NCBI GenBank assembly: GCA_041399155.1
Contig: JAWKTI010000003.1
Location: 682,001-746,000 of the forward strand
Source: Zavarzinella sp.
Lineage (GTDB): Bacteria; Planctomycetota; Planctomycetia; Gemmatales; Gemmataceae
Length of the DNA stretch: 64,000 nt
Direction: 5' to 3'
The notes under the pieces: model-generated
Told to the model about the DNA's origin: nothing
The model's database searches: none
Seen by the model: the letters and a program-made list of their open reading frames with translations, nothing else
Shown here: piece after piece, positions 9,244 to 18,192 of the stretch
Layout of the letters: each line of letters begins with the position of its first letter
Numbering within the stretch: the stretch's first letter is position 1
Position numbers and translations under genes: made by a program

Positions 9244-10686
9244 TTACACTTCTTGCACAATGGTGATCTGCCGTGCCTGGAATGTTTTCCGATCCCAAAT
9301 TCGAATCTTGATCTGGATTGCTCGGATATTCAAACGATGGGGTGGCAAATTAGGCGCACTATTACCTATTAAATTCCTTGACATTTCATCTTGATTATTC
9401 CAGTCAATATTTTCATTAGGTATATTAATGTATGTCTGGATACCTTCATACCTTGTACCAGCTCGATACCATGTATCGAAAATTCGACGCTGACCCGTTA
9501 GTGGTAATGGAGGACTTCCGAGAGGATGTTGACCGTTTCCCCAGCCAGTGGCTACCGGCGGCAAATCATCAAATGGAAAATCAGAATTCTCGATGGTAGT
9601 TGACGATAGTGGATCGAGAAATGATGTTCTAGGGTTGTACGGTGCATAAATGAATCCTGTAACCTGAGGACCTATCAACCAAGTCGGCTTGATTTCAAAT
9701 GACAAAACATCCACAAGCAGAATATCGTCGCCTGTTGCTAAACCAGAAACAGGGTCAATCGTTGGAGTGAAAGTAATGCGACGATTGGGCCAGGCTGCCT
9801 CCACAGGACTATTCAAACGTAGATTCAGTGCACTCGCTGGAATTGAAGTGGCTGGTTTGGGCGTTCCTGCCATATTGAATGTTGTACCTGGTCGGGTCAG
9901 TGGAGTAGCACTGATCATTGGATTCAGTGCCACATACTGATCGGGGTTTTCCACAACAACATCACGTGCTTCCGGCATCAACAACCGAGATTTGCGACGC
10001 AGACTGTAAAGTTGCAATCCACCGGGGGTCGTTTCTCCTGCAATCGGCTCCAACCAATAAGCCAGTTCTGCCCAGGTGCTGTAACAATTCAAAGAATTAT
10101 TGCGAGGGAATGGATTACATTGGGATAATAACCCGACTACATCAGCATCAGTTATTCTCACAGGATTAGATGTCGGTTCTCGATAGATGACCCGATTCTG
10201 GTTTGGTAATGCCGGATCAAAACGGGTTGATTCACAGAAGAGCTCTGCAGATGCCCCCATTGGCACCTGCACGGTAAACGACATCCGATGGTCAATAGCG
10301 CGGGTAGACCAGATACGTTCAGGATCATAACCCTCGATCGTTGCTGGAGCAGCACTACCTTGTTCCAGATAGAAATATCCACCTTGTGGTGGTCTCCAGC
10401 CAATTCGATCCATTCGTTGATCGCTCAATCGTGGACCTGAAAACCCAGACTCGAACGGGCCCTGAAAGTGATTGCTCGCGAGATCTCGCTTGATGACTGT
10501 AGAAGCGGATCGCAGGCGATCCTGCAGTAACCCTACGGATCGCAGCTTACTGAAGGTATCCAGTCCACGACCAAAGCCCACGGAAATCAAGGCCATGATG
10601 AACAGGCAGAGTGCCGTGGCCACCATCATTTCCGTGAGGGTGAACGCATGCCGGATTTTGAATTGACTGCCTTGGTTGATACGCAT
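9244..10686 (-). CDS. GspJ/PilW-like pseudopilin
   Basis: The 480-residue protein starts with a class III prepilin signal: basic leader, then AFTLTEMM and a hydrophobic helix (VATALCLFIMALISVGF). Cleavage would be between Ala and Phe; position -1 is Ala instead of the usual Gly. After the helix comes a long polar domain with a C-terminal ALNLRLNSP...TFTP segment and a late IKIRIWDRKTFQARQITIVQEV strand, as in GspJ-type minor pseudopilins. It is longer than typical GspJ (about 200-240). It lies between the GspI-like and GspK-like genes in the same direction, consistent with a tip-complex member. Confidence 0.8.
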   Translation of the reverse strand: MRINQGSQFKIRHAFTLTEMMVATALCLFIMALISVGFGRGLDTFSKLRSVGLLQDRLRSASTVIKRDLASNHFQGPFESGFSGPRLSDQRMDRIGWRPPQGGYFYLEQGSAAPATIEGYDPERIWSTRAIDHRMSFTVQVPMGASAELFCESTRFDPALPNQNRVIYREPTSNPVRITDADVVGLLSQCNPFPRNNSLNCYSTWAELAYWLEPIAGETTPGGLQLYSLRRKSRLLMPEARDVVVENPDQYVALNPMISATPLTRPGTTFNMAGTPKPATSIPASALNLRLNSPVEAAWPNRRITFTPTIDPVSGLATGDDILLVDVLSFEIKPTWLIGPQVTGFIYAPYNPRTSFLDPLSSTTIENSDFPFDDLPPVATGWGNGQHPLGSPPLPLTGQRRIFDTWYRAGTRYEGIQTYINIPNENIDWNNQDEMSRNLIGNSAPNLPPHRLNIRAIQIKIRIWDRKTFQARQITIVQEV

Positions 10687-10759
10687 CTCTAACTACCTCC
10701 CGGCCGTTTCGAACTTATTTCAGGGCTTGGGCAAACATTGTAAACAGTAACTCTTCTGA

Positions 10760-11872
10760 TCAATCACCCACGTTGGCACGTGCAGAAATTGTGCCACGAT
10801 CAAATACTTCTGCCAGATGCTCCATCACAATAATTCTGGCTAAATAATTTGGTGGAGCAGTAACCCCTCCGGGCATGTTGTACCTTCGTAATGGAGGATA
10901 GATACCAATGTCCAATAATTTTTGACTGCCATTATCTCGTTCATCAAGACTGGTTACTCGGTAAAAATCAGTAATAGGTTGTGGAGCGCCTTCTGCTGTT
11001 GAAGCAGTCAACATTACCCAAGTTCCCTTGCGTAGCGGTGGGCGACCCGTTGGAGTAATGTCAATCGTTACGGTGTTGACTTCGTTACTGATTGGATTGG
11101 TCACATTCACAGAATACGGTAACTCCTGTGCCGGAATATCACTGACTGGTCTACCATCGAAGACCAGAATCGTCATATTGACTTCAGAACGATTGCTGTT
11201 TTGTTTCCGTTGGAGCATCCAGGTCACGTTATAACGGCTGCCACGATCGACTTGCCCAGCAGATGTATCTGGAAGGCCATCTTCTGTATAGCCAATATCG
11301 TCTAATAGTGTTGCCATGCGGGTTGCAAGAATAGGCGGCAACGGGCCACCAGTATTTGCCTGCAGCGTTCGGCGAGGGAGCCAAGGCAGGTTAGCGACAA
11401 AGTTTTGGTCTGAAGAGCCACCACGCACGTTCCAGCCAATCGGATCGATCAATACTGGGTTACTGGGCCCTGGATTTCTACGCTGTGCCTGATAAGCAGG
11501 TCCATTTGTTGGATCAGACACAATGAGTGCACTGACTTGGGCAGGACTTGCAAAAGGCCCAGTAAGGGATGGAAAATCCATCGCCAGCAATGCTGGTTCA
11601 GAGAAAAAAGTTTGGGATTCACCGCTGTCGCCAACTAATTCACGTATCGTACCATCAGTGTTCTGATAGGCACCCTTCCAAACATTCCGCATCACCACAT
11701 CGGCGTTGCTGGCGGCCTGGGCACAGCGCTCATCTTTGACGGCACGCACCATATTCATGGCACCGACAGGGAAGAATGCCATTACCGAAAGCATGCCCAG
11801 TGCCAGAATGAAGATGGCAATGAGCACCTCCATGAGGGTGACAGCCGGTCGATGATGTGTATTCTGCTTCAT
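10760..11872 (-). CDS. GspI/PilV-like pseudopilin
   Basis: The 370-residue protein has the prepilin N-terminus AVTLMEVLIAIFILALGMLSVMAFFPVGAMN, with Glu5 of the mature helix present and Ala at -1. The VTLMEVLIAIFILALGMLSV pattern is characteristic of PilV/GspI-type minor pilins. The remainder is a long globular domain (about 320 residues) containing a GRPPLRKGTWVMLTAST segment. It sits between the GspH-like and GspJ-like genes. Function as a minor pilin or pseudopilin in the inner-membrane-anchored fibre is inferred from signal and order. Confidence 0.8.
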   Translation of the reverse strand: MKQNTHHRPAVTLMEVLIAIFILALGMLSVMAFFPVGAMNMVRAVKDERCAQAASNADVVMRNVWKGAYQNTDGTIRELVGDSGESQTFFSEPALLAMDFPSLTGPFASPAQVSALIVSDPTNGPAYQAQRRNPGPSNPVLIDPIGWNVRGGSSDQNFVANLPWLPRRTLQANTGGPLPPILATRMATLLDDIGYTEDGLPDTSAGQVDRGSRYNVTWMLQRKQNSNRSEVNMTILVFDGRPVSDIPAQELPYSVNVTNPISNEVNTVTIDITPTGRPPLRKGTWVMLTASTAEGAPQPITDFYRVTSLDERDNGSQKLLDIGIYPPLRRYNMPGGVTAPPNYLARIIVMEHLAEVFDRGTISARANVGD

Positions 11873-12023
11873 GAGGTACTCCCTCGTATCCTGTTAACAT
11901 TGAAAACCAGAGATCGTCGAAAGGTCTTTATTTTCGACCGCGACTAACGCCGTCGGTTCACAAAACCAATTTCCAACCAGGCCGTTTGTATTATTCGCAA
12001 CTGGGGGCGATCTACCAAAAAAA

Positions 12024-12884
12024 TTATAAACCCGATCCTGCACCATCTCTGGTAAAGAGAAAAGGATCTGCCCCTTCCGCGACAGGATGGGTAATAATCT
12101 GACCCGAGTGGGTATAGATAACGACCAACAGTGGCTCTCCCGCACCATCTTCCTCTGGTTCTACATAGAGAATCACTTTGCCACTTCCTTGATCTGCTAC
12201 CAGACCTCCAGAGTTGAACAAGACATCCATGCTGCGACCAGTCCAATTACCAGGTTGACATGATGGAATCCGGATGCGCACCCTGGGTGGTAACTGCATA
12301 TGGGTTTCGCCAATCAGTTCTGTAGGTTGGCGTAACACTCGATATCCATCAGTAATCGTCAACGATGATCCACCTTTGATTTGCTGTGAAAGAAGCACTT
12401 GAGTAGGAGCCAATGCGATTCCCAATGAATTGTGATCAAGAATCTGGCTGATAAACCCACCACCATAAGTCACTTCAAGAAAATCTCCTGCCCGAACGCC
12501 GTCCCAGATCTGGCCTCCAGATAAAGAAGCAATCGATGCTGGGGGCACACCTGCAATCGGTGGGGCTGGAGAAATGGTAACACTGGTACCTGTCGGAGGC
12601 AGAAACGGTTCGGGCTGCTCGATATAAGCCATTTCGGTACAAAGATTAGGATCTTCTAATGAAGCGTAAAATCGCACGCCACGTGGGGCCTGATCGCGGA
12701 TCGCACGCTGTTTTGCAAGCGACAGATAGCCCTGAACCTGATTGGTGCCTTTGGTGGTATTATCCCGCTGACGCAGGGCAGGCAGCACCAGGGCAGCCAG
12801 AGCCATAATGGCCAGCATAATCGAAATGGCGACCAGTAATTCTATCAGCGTGAATGCTGAACGGGGTGCGGTTGAACGTTTCAT
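12024..12884 (-). CDS. GspH/FimU-like pseudopilin
   Basis: The prepilin signal SAFTLIELLVAISIMLAIMALAALVLPAL is followed by NQVQGYLSLAKQRAIRDQAPRGVRFY, the typical start of the GspH/FimU domain (helix then strand carrying R-A-I-x-x). The longer start at 12899 would overlap the preceding gene by 14 bases; the ATG at 12884 begins one base after that gene's stop and has a GGTGGG-like ribosome site, so it is preferred (286 residues). Position -1 is Ala. Likely a minor pseudopilin of the tip complex. Confidence 0.8.
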   Translation of the reverse strand: MKRSTAPRSAFTLIELLVAISIMLAIMALAALVLPALRQRDNTTKGTNQVQGYLSLAKQRAIRDQAPRGVRFYASLEDPNLCTEMAYIEQPEPFLPPTGTSVTISPAPPIAGVPPASIASLSGGQIWDGVRAGDFLEVTYGGGFISQILDHNSLGIALAPTQVLLSQQIKGGSSLTITDGYRVLRQPTELIGETHMQLPPRVRIRIPSCQPGNWTGRSMDVLFNSGGLVADQGSGKVILYVEPEEDGAGEPLLVVIYTHSGQIITHPVAEGADPFLFTRDGAGSGL

Positions 12885-12885
12885 G

Positions 12886-13728
12886 TTAGTTTTTCCCACC
12901 TTGATCTGCTAACTGGTAGCTGGTGACATCGTCATCATCGTAAAACCGGCTGTTCGGGCCAGCAGAATACATAAAGGGCGAGCGATTGCGACCATCGAAC
13001 GTGTGCAGCAGAGTTTGCGCTGTGGCTTTTGATGCCCAGTTCTGGAGCAATTTCCCTTCCGGGTCTTCATTGTCTTTGGCAGTACCTGCTGAGCGAGTGT
13101 TGAACAACTGAAGTTGCTGATCGTAGTAAGGGCTGGCAGTCCAGCGGGCGAAACCGATCGGATTGCCCCACGGATCAATAAAGACCTTGAATTGTTTTCC
13201 GCCAACATCAATGTTCTTGGAACCGCCCCCACCGAGCAGTGATTCGGCATTGCCTGCCACCCCACCGCGTGACTGAGCCAGAGTCATCATCAAGAGAGCT
13301 GCCGATTCTGCTTCCGTGCCGCCCGGTGTTGCAGTCGCACCACTAATCGAGTTAATAAATGCAGTCTTTGGTGGATAGCCGTAGGCAGTAAAACTACCAT
13401 TGCGAACTTCGTCAAAAGACTGCGGAAATTCCTGTCTCAAACGAAACTTAATATGTAATACTCGTGCTCGGACATTATCATTTCCCGCGAGAACTCTAAC
13501 GGGCTCCGGTATGGACTCTTTCTTTGCAACGTCAACTACTGCTTTCCATTGGGCACTGAAATCGCTTTGTAATTGCATCATTCGCTGTTCGGCAGTTTTC
13601 TTTTCCTGCGAGCCTTTCATGCGGAAGATGGCGGTGGCAGCCAACGCACTGATGGCTGCGATAATTGCAATCACCACCAGCAGTTCCAGCAGGGTAAATC
13701 CGTTTCTAGGCTTTTGATTCGTTTTCAT
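12886..13728 (-). CDS. GspG/pilin-like prepilin
   Basis: A canonical prepilin signal with Gly at -1: RNGFTLLELLVVIAIIAAISALAATAIFRMKGS. It is the only one of the five pseudopilins here with Gly. The body (about 240 residues) includes a C-terminal DPWGNPIGFARW segment, similar to the Ca-binding DPWGNPY stretch of GspG, and NSRFYDDDDVTSYQLAD near the end. The start at ATG 13728 has an AGGAG site eight bases upstream; a TTG codon lies just before it. It abuts the next gene by one base, so the two are surely co-transcribed. Confidence 0.82.
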   Translation of the reverse strand: MKTNQKPRNGFTLLELLVVIAIIAAISALAATAIFRMKGSQEKKTAEQRMMQLQSDFSAQWKAVVDVAKKESIPEPVRVLAGNDNVRARVLHIKFRLRQEFPQSFDEVRNGSFTAYGYPPKTAFINSISGATATPGGTEAESAALLMMTLAQSRGGVAGNAESLLGGGGSKNIDVGGKQFKVFIDPWGNPIGFARWTASPYYDQQLQLFNTRSAGTAKDNEDPEGKLLQNWASKATAQTLLHTFDGRNRSPFMYSAGPNSRFYDDDDVTSYQLADQGGKN

Positions 13729-13748
13729 CAATCGGTCTCCTGCCGGAA

Positions 13749-14588
13749 TTACGGATTAGCGGACAACATTTTCTGTGCGAAGTTGGCCAGATCGTCCCCA
13801 CCAGCCTGACCCGTGGAGTAAACCCCGGTACCAGGTGTCCAGTTGGGTGTAATCACGCAGCCGAAGGCCCGGTTTTTACCCGCAGAAATAATCTGGTGCG
13901 AGTGGCTGTTGACGAACTTTGTGGTTGTTTCCAGCATTGGCTGGACGTTCTGGCCACCGACTGGGTACCCACCTGTGGAATTGCCATAGTAAACACCATG
14001 GGAGCCAAAATCGTTGCCATTCTTCATGCTGAAGTAGGCATAAGGCGTGCCCCACGGATCGATATATTCACCTGCTGCATTGAATTTGTTGCTCTTGATA
14101 TCCATGAAGAGATTTCGGTTACCAGAGCCACCGAGGGGATTGGTGGAACTAGGTGAAAATCCCATATAAGGATTCGGCGTAACATAAGGACCGCCCGTCA
14201 GAAAGAACATTAAGGTCTGGTTCCCATTTAATCGAACAGTTGCAGTAGTCGGAAAAGTGTAACCGGATGCAGCCCGTCCAAAGACCTTTTTCAGATACGT
14301 GAAGGATTCTCGTTCTGGAATGTTACCTTGATTGTAAGTTGGCTGGAGCCAGATACCCGCTGGGATATACTGCACGTTGTAGGTGCTCTTGAAGTTAGCA
14401 ATCGCACTGTCCAGTTGGGCAATGTCGTTGCGAGCTTCCAGGCGAGGACCGTAATCCCGGAATCGCTGGATTGCGGGAAGGGTAATTCCCATGAGGATGC
14501 CCAGGATGGCAATAACCACCAACAGTTCGATGAGGGTGAATGCCGCACGGACGTTTTTGACGGTGAAGACGGGATCGGTCCTGAACAT
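13749..14588 (-). CDS. GspG-like major prepilin candidate
   Basis: Prepilin signal RAAFTLIELLVVIAILGILMGITLPAIQRFRDYGPRLEARNDIAQLDSAIANFK, the classic major pilin/pseudopilin helix, with Ala at -1. A DPWGTPYAYFS segment about three quarters along matches the GspG signature (DPWGxPY), and the end KNRAFGC...GGDDLANF resembles the GspG SDGxDDI calcium site. This makes it the best candidate for the major pseudopilin. A TGGAG ribosome site lies about six bases before the ATG. It is the first pilin gene after pilC, with a 335-base leader between. Confidence 0.85.
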   Translation of the reverse strand: MFRTDPVFTVKNVRAAFTLIELLVVIAILGILMGITLPAIQRFRDYGPRLEARNDIAQLDSAIANFKSTYNVQYIPAGIWLQPTYNQGNIPERESFTYLKKVFGRAASGYTFPTTATVRLNGNQTLMFFLTGGPYVTPNPYMGFSPSSTNPLGGSGNRNLFMDIKSNKFNAAGEYIDPWGTPYAYFSMKNGNDFGSHGVYYGNSTGGYPVGGQNVQPMLETTTKFVNSHSHQIISAGKNRAFGCVITPNWTPGTGVYSTGQAGGDDLANFAQKMLSANP

Positions 14589-14923
14589 TTGTTATCTCCA
14601 GTGAATCGGCGTGGGGGTTGTCAATTCTTGCCCCACGCGGAAGTCCTTATAAATCCTGCAATTATCATCCAGAAATCGGGCGAACTTTTCTTCAGGATGC
14701 CAGATTGTACGTCGCAATCCTGAATTACCAAAAAAAAGATGAAAAAATTCTCGAATCTTTTCTCATCATTCTCTCATATTTTGACTGAAATCTCGGGCTT
14801 CAATTCCCCACCCGAGGCGCGGTGGGTGAAATTCACAGACAGGCAAAGGTATTTTTACCAGCTAAACAACCAGACAGGTGTTGCTAACCCCATACCAAGT
14901 AAGAAGTTAGCAACTTTGGAGGC
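14589..14923 (-). other. Intergenic leader with stem-loop upstream of the first pilin gene
   Basis: This 335-base gap separates the pilC-like gene from the pilin operon. Its proximal part contains a perfect 8-bp inverted repeat GCGTGGGG/CCCCACGC (14609-14638, 14-base loop) that would sit in the 5' untranslated leader of the pilin message. The rest is A/T-rich and probably carries the pilin promoter. The stem could stabilise or regulate the message, or terminate read-through from pilC; no T-run is present in either direction. Confidence 0.45.
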
Positions 14924-16183
14924 CTATTTACTCAAGCCTTCCAGCAGCCCCAGCATGGGCAGGAAGAGGGCAATAACGATTGTTCCGATGATGCCCCCCA
15001 GAATCACAATCATGATCGGTTCCAGCAAGCTGATCAAGCTTTTCACCGCGGTATCGACTTCTTCGTCGTAGAAGTCGGCAATTTTGTAGAGCATGGTATC
15101 CAGGTCGCCGGTTTCCTCACCCACTTCGACCATGTTCACCACCATGTCGTCGACCAGTTTGCTGTCCCGCAATGGTTCGGCAATGGTATCCCCTTCCCGA
15201 ATTGATTCGTACACCCGCTGGTACATCCGTTCGAAGACGGCGTTGTTGGCAGTTTCCCGCACAATGGCCAGTGCTTCCAGAATGGGCACACCGCTGGAAA
15301 CCAGAGTTCCCAACGTCCGCGTGGTGCGGGCAACGACCGTTTTTTCGGCAATTTTGCCCACGATTGGAATCCAGAGGATTAATCGGTCGACCGCATAGTT
15401 GCCGGTTTTGTTCATCCGGATCAATTTAATGAATAGCCAGACCCCAATCGGGAACAGTGGGATCGACCACCAGTAACTGGCACACCAAGTGGAGACATCG
15501 ATCAGAAACTGGGTCAGATCGGGCAGTTTCAGGCCGAATTCCTCAAAGATTTTCTTAAATTTGGGAATAATGGCCACCATGATGAAAATCAAAATACCCA
15601 CGGCGACGCAGATAACCACGGCGGGATAGATCATGGCACCGATGATCTTGCGTTTGAGGGTCTGGCTTTTTTCCTTGAACTCAGCCAGACGCTGCAAAAT
15701 CACTTCCAGAGCACCACCGGCCTCACCGGCTTTCACCATATTCACATAGAGTCGATCGAACGCACGTGGGTGTTTGCCCATCGCTTCGGACAGGGTGCTG
15801 CCCGATTCGACATCTTCCACTACGTCGATCAGTGCGTTTTTCAACGCACTGGGCTTCATCTGTTTTTCCAGAATCCGCAGCGAACGCAGCACGGGCAGGC
15901 CAGCGTCCTGCAGAGTGGAAAACTGGCGGGTAAACAAGCAGAGGTGCTTGCTTTTCACCCCACCGATGACGAAGGTTTTTTTCGATTTCTTCTGGCCGGA
16001 CTTTTTCTTTTTCTTCTTGCCAGCAGTTTTGCCACCTTTGCCCGCAGCCATCTGCGTCAGGCGGGTGACAAAGTAGCCCATCTGCTTGATTTTCTGCTGT
16101 GCTTCTTCTTCGTTCAGTGCATCAATCTGGTCTTTTACTTCTGCACCGCTCGTGTTCAGCGCTTCGAACTTATACGTTGGCAT
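14924..16183 (-). CDS. Type II secretion/type IV pilus inner-membrane platform protein (GspF/PilC)
   Basis: The 419-residue polytopic platform protein couples the cytoplasmic ATPase to pilin insertion. It begins with the conserved MPTYKFEALNTSGAEVKDQIDA strand set, has two T2SSF domains (KSKHLCLFTRQFSTLQDAGLPVLRSLRILEK and VARTTRTLGTLVSSGVPILEALAIV) with matching VNMVKAGEAGG and VNMVEVGEETG motifs, and ends with a LLEPIMIVILGGIIGTIVIALFLPM membrane helix. A Lys-rich insert (about residues 49-70) between the N-terminus and first domain is unusual. It is 99 bases downstream of the ATPase gene. Confidence 0.93.
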   Translation of the reverse strand: MPTYKFEALNTSGAEVKDQIDALNEEEAQQKIKQMGYFVTRLTQMAAGKGGKTAGKKKKKKSGQKKSKKTFVIGGVKSKHLCLFTRQFSTLQDAGLPVLRSLRILEKQMKPSALKNALIDVVEDVESGSTLSEAMGKHPRAFDRLYVNMVKAGEAGGALEVILQRLAEFKEKSQTLKRKIIGAMIYPAVVICVAVGILIFIMVAIIPKFKKIFEEFGLKLPDLTQFLIDVSTWCASYWWSIPLFPIGVWLFIKLIRMNKTGNYAVDRLILWIPIVGKIAEKTVVARTTRTLGTLVSSGVPILEALAIVRETANNAVFERMYQRVYESIREGDTIAEPLRDSKLVDDMVVNMVEVGEETGDLDTMLYKIADFYDEEVDTAVKSLISLLEPIMIVILGGIIGTIVIALFLPMLGLLEGLSK

Positions 16184-16282
16184 ATGGCACCTGCTGACAA
16201 TTACATCCTGACAAAATTTCGTTGGGGGCGAACATCATCACTCATCTATGAAAAAAATCTCATTTTTACCCACGGTGGCAGA

Positions 16283-18145
16283 TTAATGTTCATCTTCCAG
16301 AGTGGTTTCTCGTACGATTTCCTCGAGACTGGTGACACCCGCGAAGAGAGCATCTAAACCCCGCTCCCGTAAGCCTTTAATGCCCCGGCCACGTGCGTTC
16401 TGCCGTAACTGATCGGTGGAGGCACCCTTGGCAATCAGATCACGGAGCTCATCGGTAATGGTGAGCAGTTCGTAAATCCCGGAACGCCCACGGTAACCGA
16501 GGTTGTTGCACTTGTCGCACCCTTCGCCGAAGTACATTTTGCGACCTTTGAGCTGTTCGGGCTTCATATTCAGCTCGTACATCTGGTCGCGGCTGGGCTC
16601 AAATGGCGTTTTACAGTGGGTGCAGATTTTCCGCACCAGTCGCTGGGCAAGAATCCCCTCAACGGTAGCGGTAATCAAAAATGGCTCCACCCCCATATCC
16701 CGAAGGCGGGTTACCGAGCTGGGTGCGTCGTTGGTGTGCAGCGTGCTGAACACCATGTGACCCGTAAGTGCTGCCTGCACAGCGATTTGCGCGGTTTCGA
16801 GGTCGCGGATCTCACCCACCAGAATCTTGTCGGGATCCTGCCGCAGAATCGACCGCAACGCACTTGCGAAGGTCAGGTCAATATCGTGGTTGATCTGGCA
16901 CTGAATCAACCCGTCAATTTCATACTCCACCGGGTCTTCGGTGGTAATAATCTTTTCGGTAATCTCGTTCAATTCTGCTAATGCAGAGTACAGCGTGGTT
17001 GTTTTTCCCGCACCGGTGGGGCCTGTTACCAACGTAATGCCGTTTGGTTTGCGGATGATTTCGCGAAAATCAGCAACCATATCCATAGGCATGCCGATTT
17101 TCTCTAAGTCCAGGCCCACACGGCCTTTATCGAGAATCCGGATGACGATACTTTCCCCAAACATTGTGGGCAGCACCGACACCCGCATGTCGACGGTATT
17201 CCCACCGATATTCAGTTCGATCCGACCGTCCTGTGGCAGTCGGCGTTCGGCAATGTCCAGGTTCGCCATCACCTTAATACGCGAGCTGATTGCATTTGCC
17301 AGGTGGCGTGGTGGGGGAACCATTTCCAGCAGCACCCCGTCGCACCGATAACGCATCTTGTATTCGTCTTCGAACGGTTCGAAGTGGATGTCTGCCGCCT
17401 GGTCACGGATGCCCATCAGCAGCACCATGTTCACCAGTTTCCGCACAGGTGCGGCGTTGGCCATTTCTTCCACAGAGGAGATATCGATGCTGTTTTCGCG
17501 ACCCGTATAGGTATCGCCATCATCTTCCCCCAGCATGTTAATGATTTCGCTGAGGGTCTCTTCTTTCACGTTGGAGTATAATTTTGCGAGTGTGGCCTCA
17601 ATTTGTGCGGGGGCTGCCAGCGAAGCTTTCACCTGCATAATGCCCAACATGTTCCGCAGGTCGTCCAGTGCCTGCATGTTGTTGGGATCGGACATCACCA
17701 CGGTCAGCACATCATTTTCGAACTTCAGCGGCACCATCTTGTATAGTTCGGCCATGTTCTGTGGCACGGCTTTCAGTGCTTCGGGACTCGGCTTGGCTTC
17801 ATCCAGATTCACCACCGCAATGCCGTGCAGTTCGGCTTTTGCCAGTAATAACTGGTCGTTATTGATCAATCCGTTGGTGGTGGCCACCTGCTCCAACGGA
17901 ATATCCATACTGCGGGCATCATCTTCCAGGCTCTGCAACTGGGCATCGTCGATAAAACCCAGGTCGACAAAGATCTGCCCTAACGTCTTGGGCCCAGAGC
18001 GTTTTTTAGGTGCAGGCTTGGCCGGAACCGCTTTTGCTGGCACGGCGGCCTTCTTGACTGGTGCCGCACCATTGGTAACCAGTTTCCCCACCGGTGGTGT
18101 GGCAGGTTTCTTCGGCGGCTGAGGATTTTTAGGATCGTTTGACAT
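16283..18145 (-). CDS. Type IV pilus/type II secretion assembly ATPase (PilB/GspE), copy 1
   Basis: The 620-residue cytoplasmic motor powers pilin polymerisation. A Pro/Lys/Ala-rich tail (1-50) precedes an MshEN-type N-domain (about 52-190) and the ATPase core: Walker A GPTGAGKTT (375-383), Asp-box TTEDPVEYEIDG, Walker B ILVGEIRDLETA and His-box TGHMVFSTLHTNDAPS. A four-Cys zinc element (CTHC...CDKC) lies between, followed by GYRGRSGIYELL. Both catalytic Glu residues are present. It lies between pilT and pilC on the same strand. Confidence 0.93.
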   Translation of the reverse strand: MSNDPKNPQPPKKPATPPVGKLVTNGAAPVKKAAVPAKAVPAKPAPKKRSGPKTLGQIFVDLGFIDDAQLQSLEDDARSMDIPLEQVATTNGLINNDQLLLAKAELHGIAVVNLDEAKPSPEALKAVPQNMAELYKMVPLKFENDVLTVVMSDPNNMQALDDLRNMLGIMQVKASLAAPAQIEATLAKLYSNVKEETLSEIINMLGEDDGDTYTGRENSIDISSVEEMANAAPVRKLVNMVLLMGIRDQAADIHFEPFEDEYKMRYRCDGVLLEMVPPPRHLANAISSRIKVMANLDIAERRLPQDGRIELNIGGNTVDMRVSVLPTMFGESIVIRILDKGRVGLDLEKIGMPMDMVADFREIIRKPNGITLVTGPTGAGKTTTLYSALAELNEITEKIITTEDPVEYEIDGLIQCQINHDIDLTFASALRSILRQDPDKILVGEIRDLETAQIAVQAALTGHMVFSTLHTNDAPSSVTRLRDMGVEPFLITATVEGILAQRLVRKICTHCKTPFEPSRDQMYELNMKPEQLKGRKMYFGEGCDKCNNLGYRGRSGIYELLTITDELRDLIAKGASTDQLRQNARGRGIKGLRERGLDALFAGVTSLEEIVRETTLEDEH

Positions 18146-18192
18146 ATTACTTACCTGTTATTCATTTTATTTTAACAACTGCAACGATGGGG

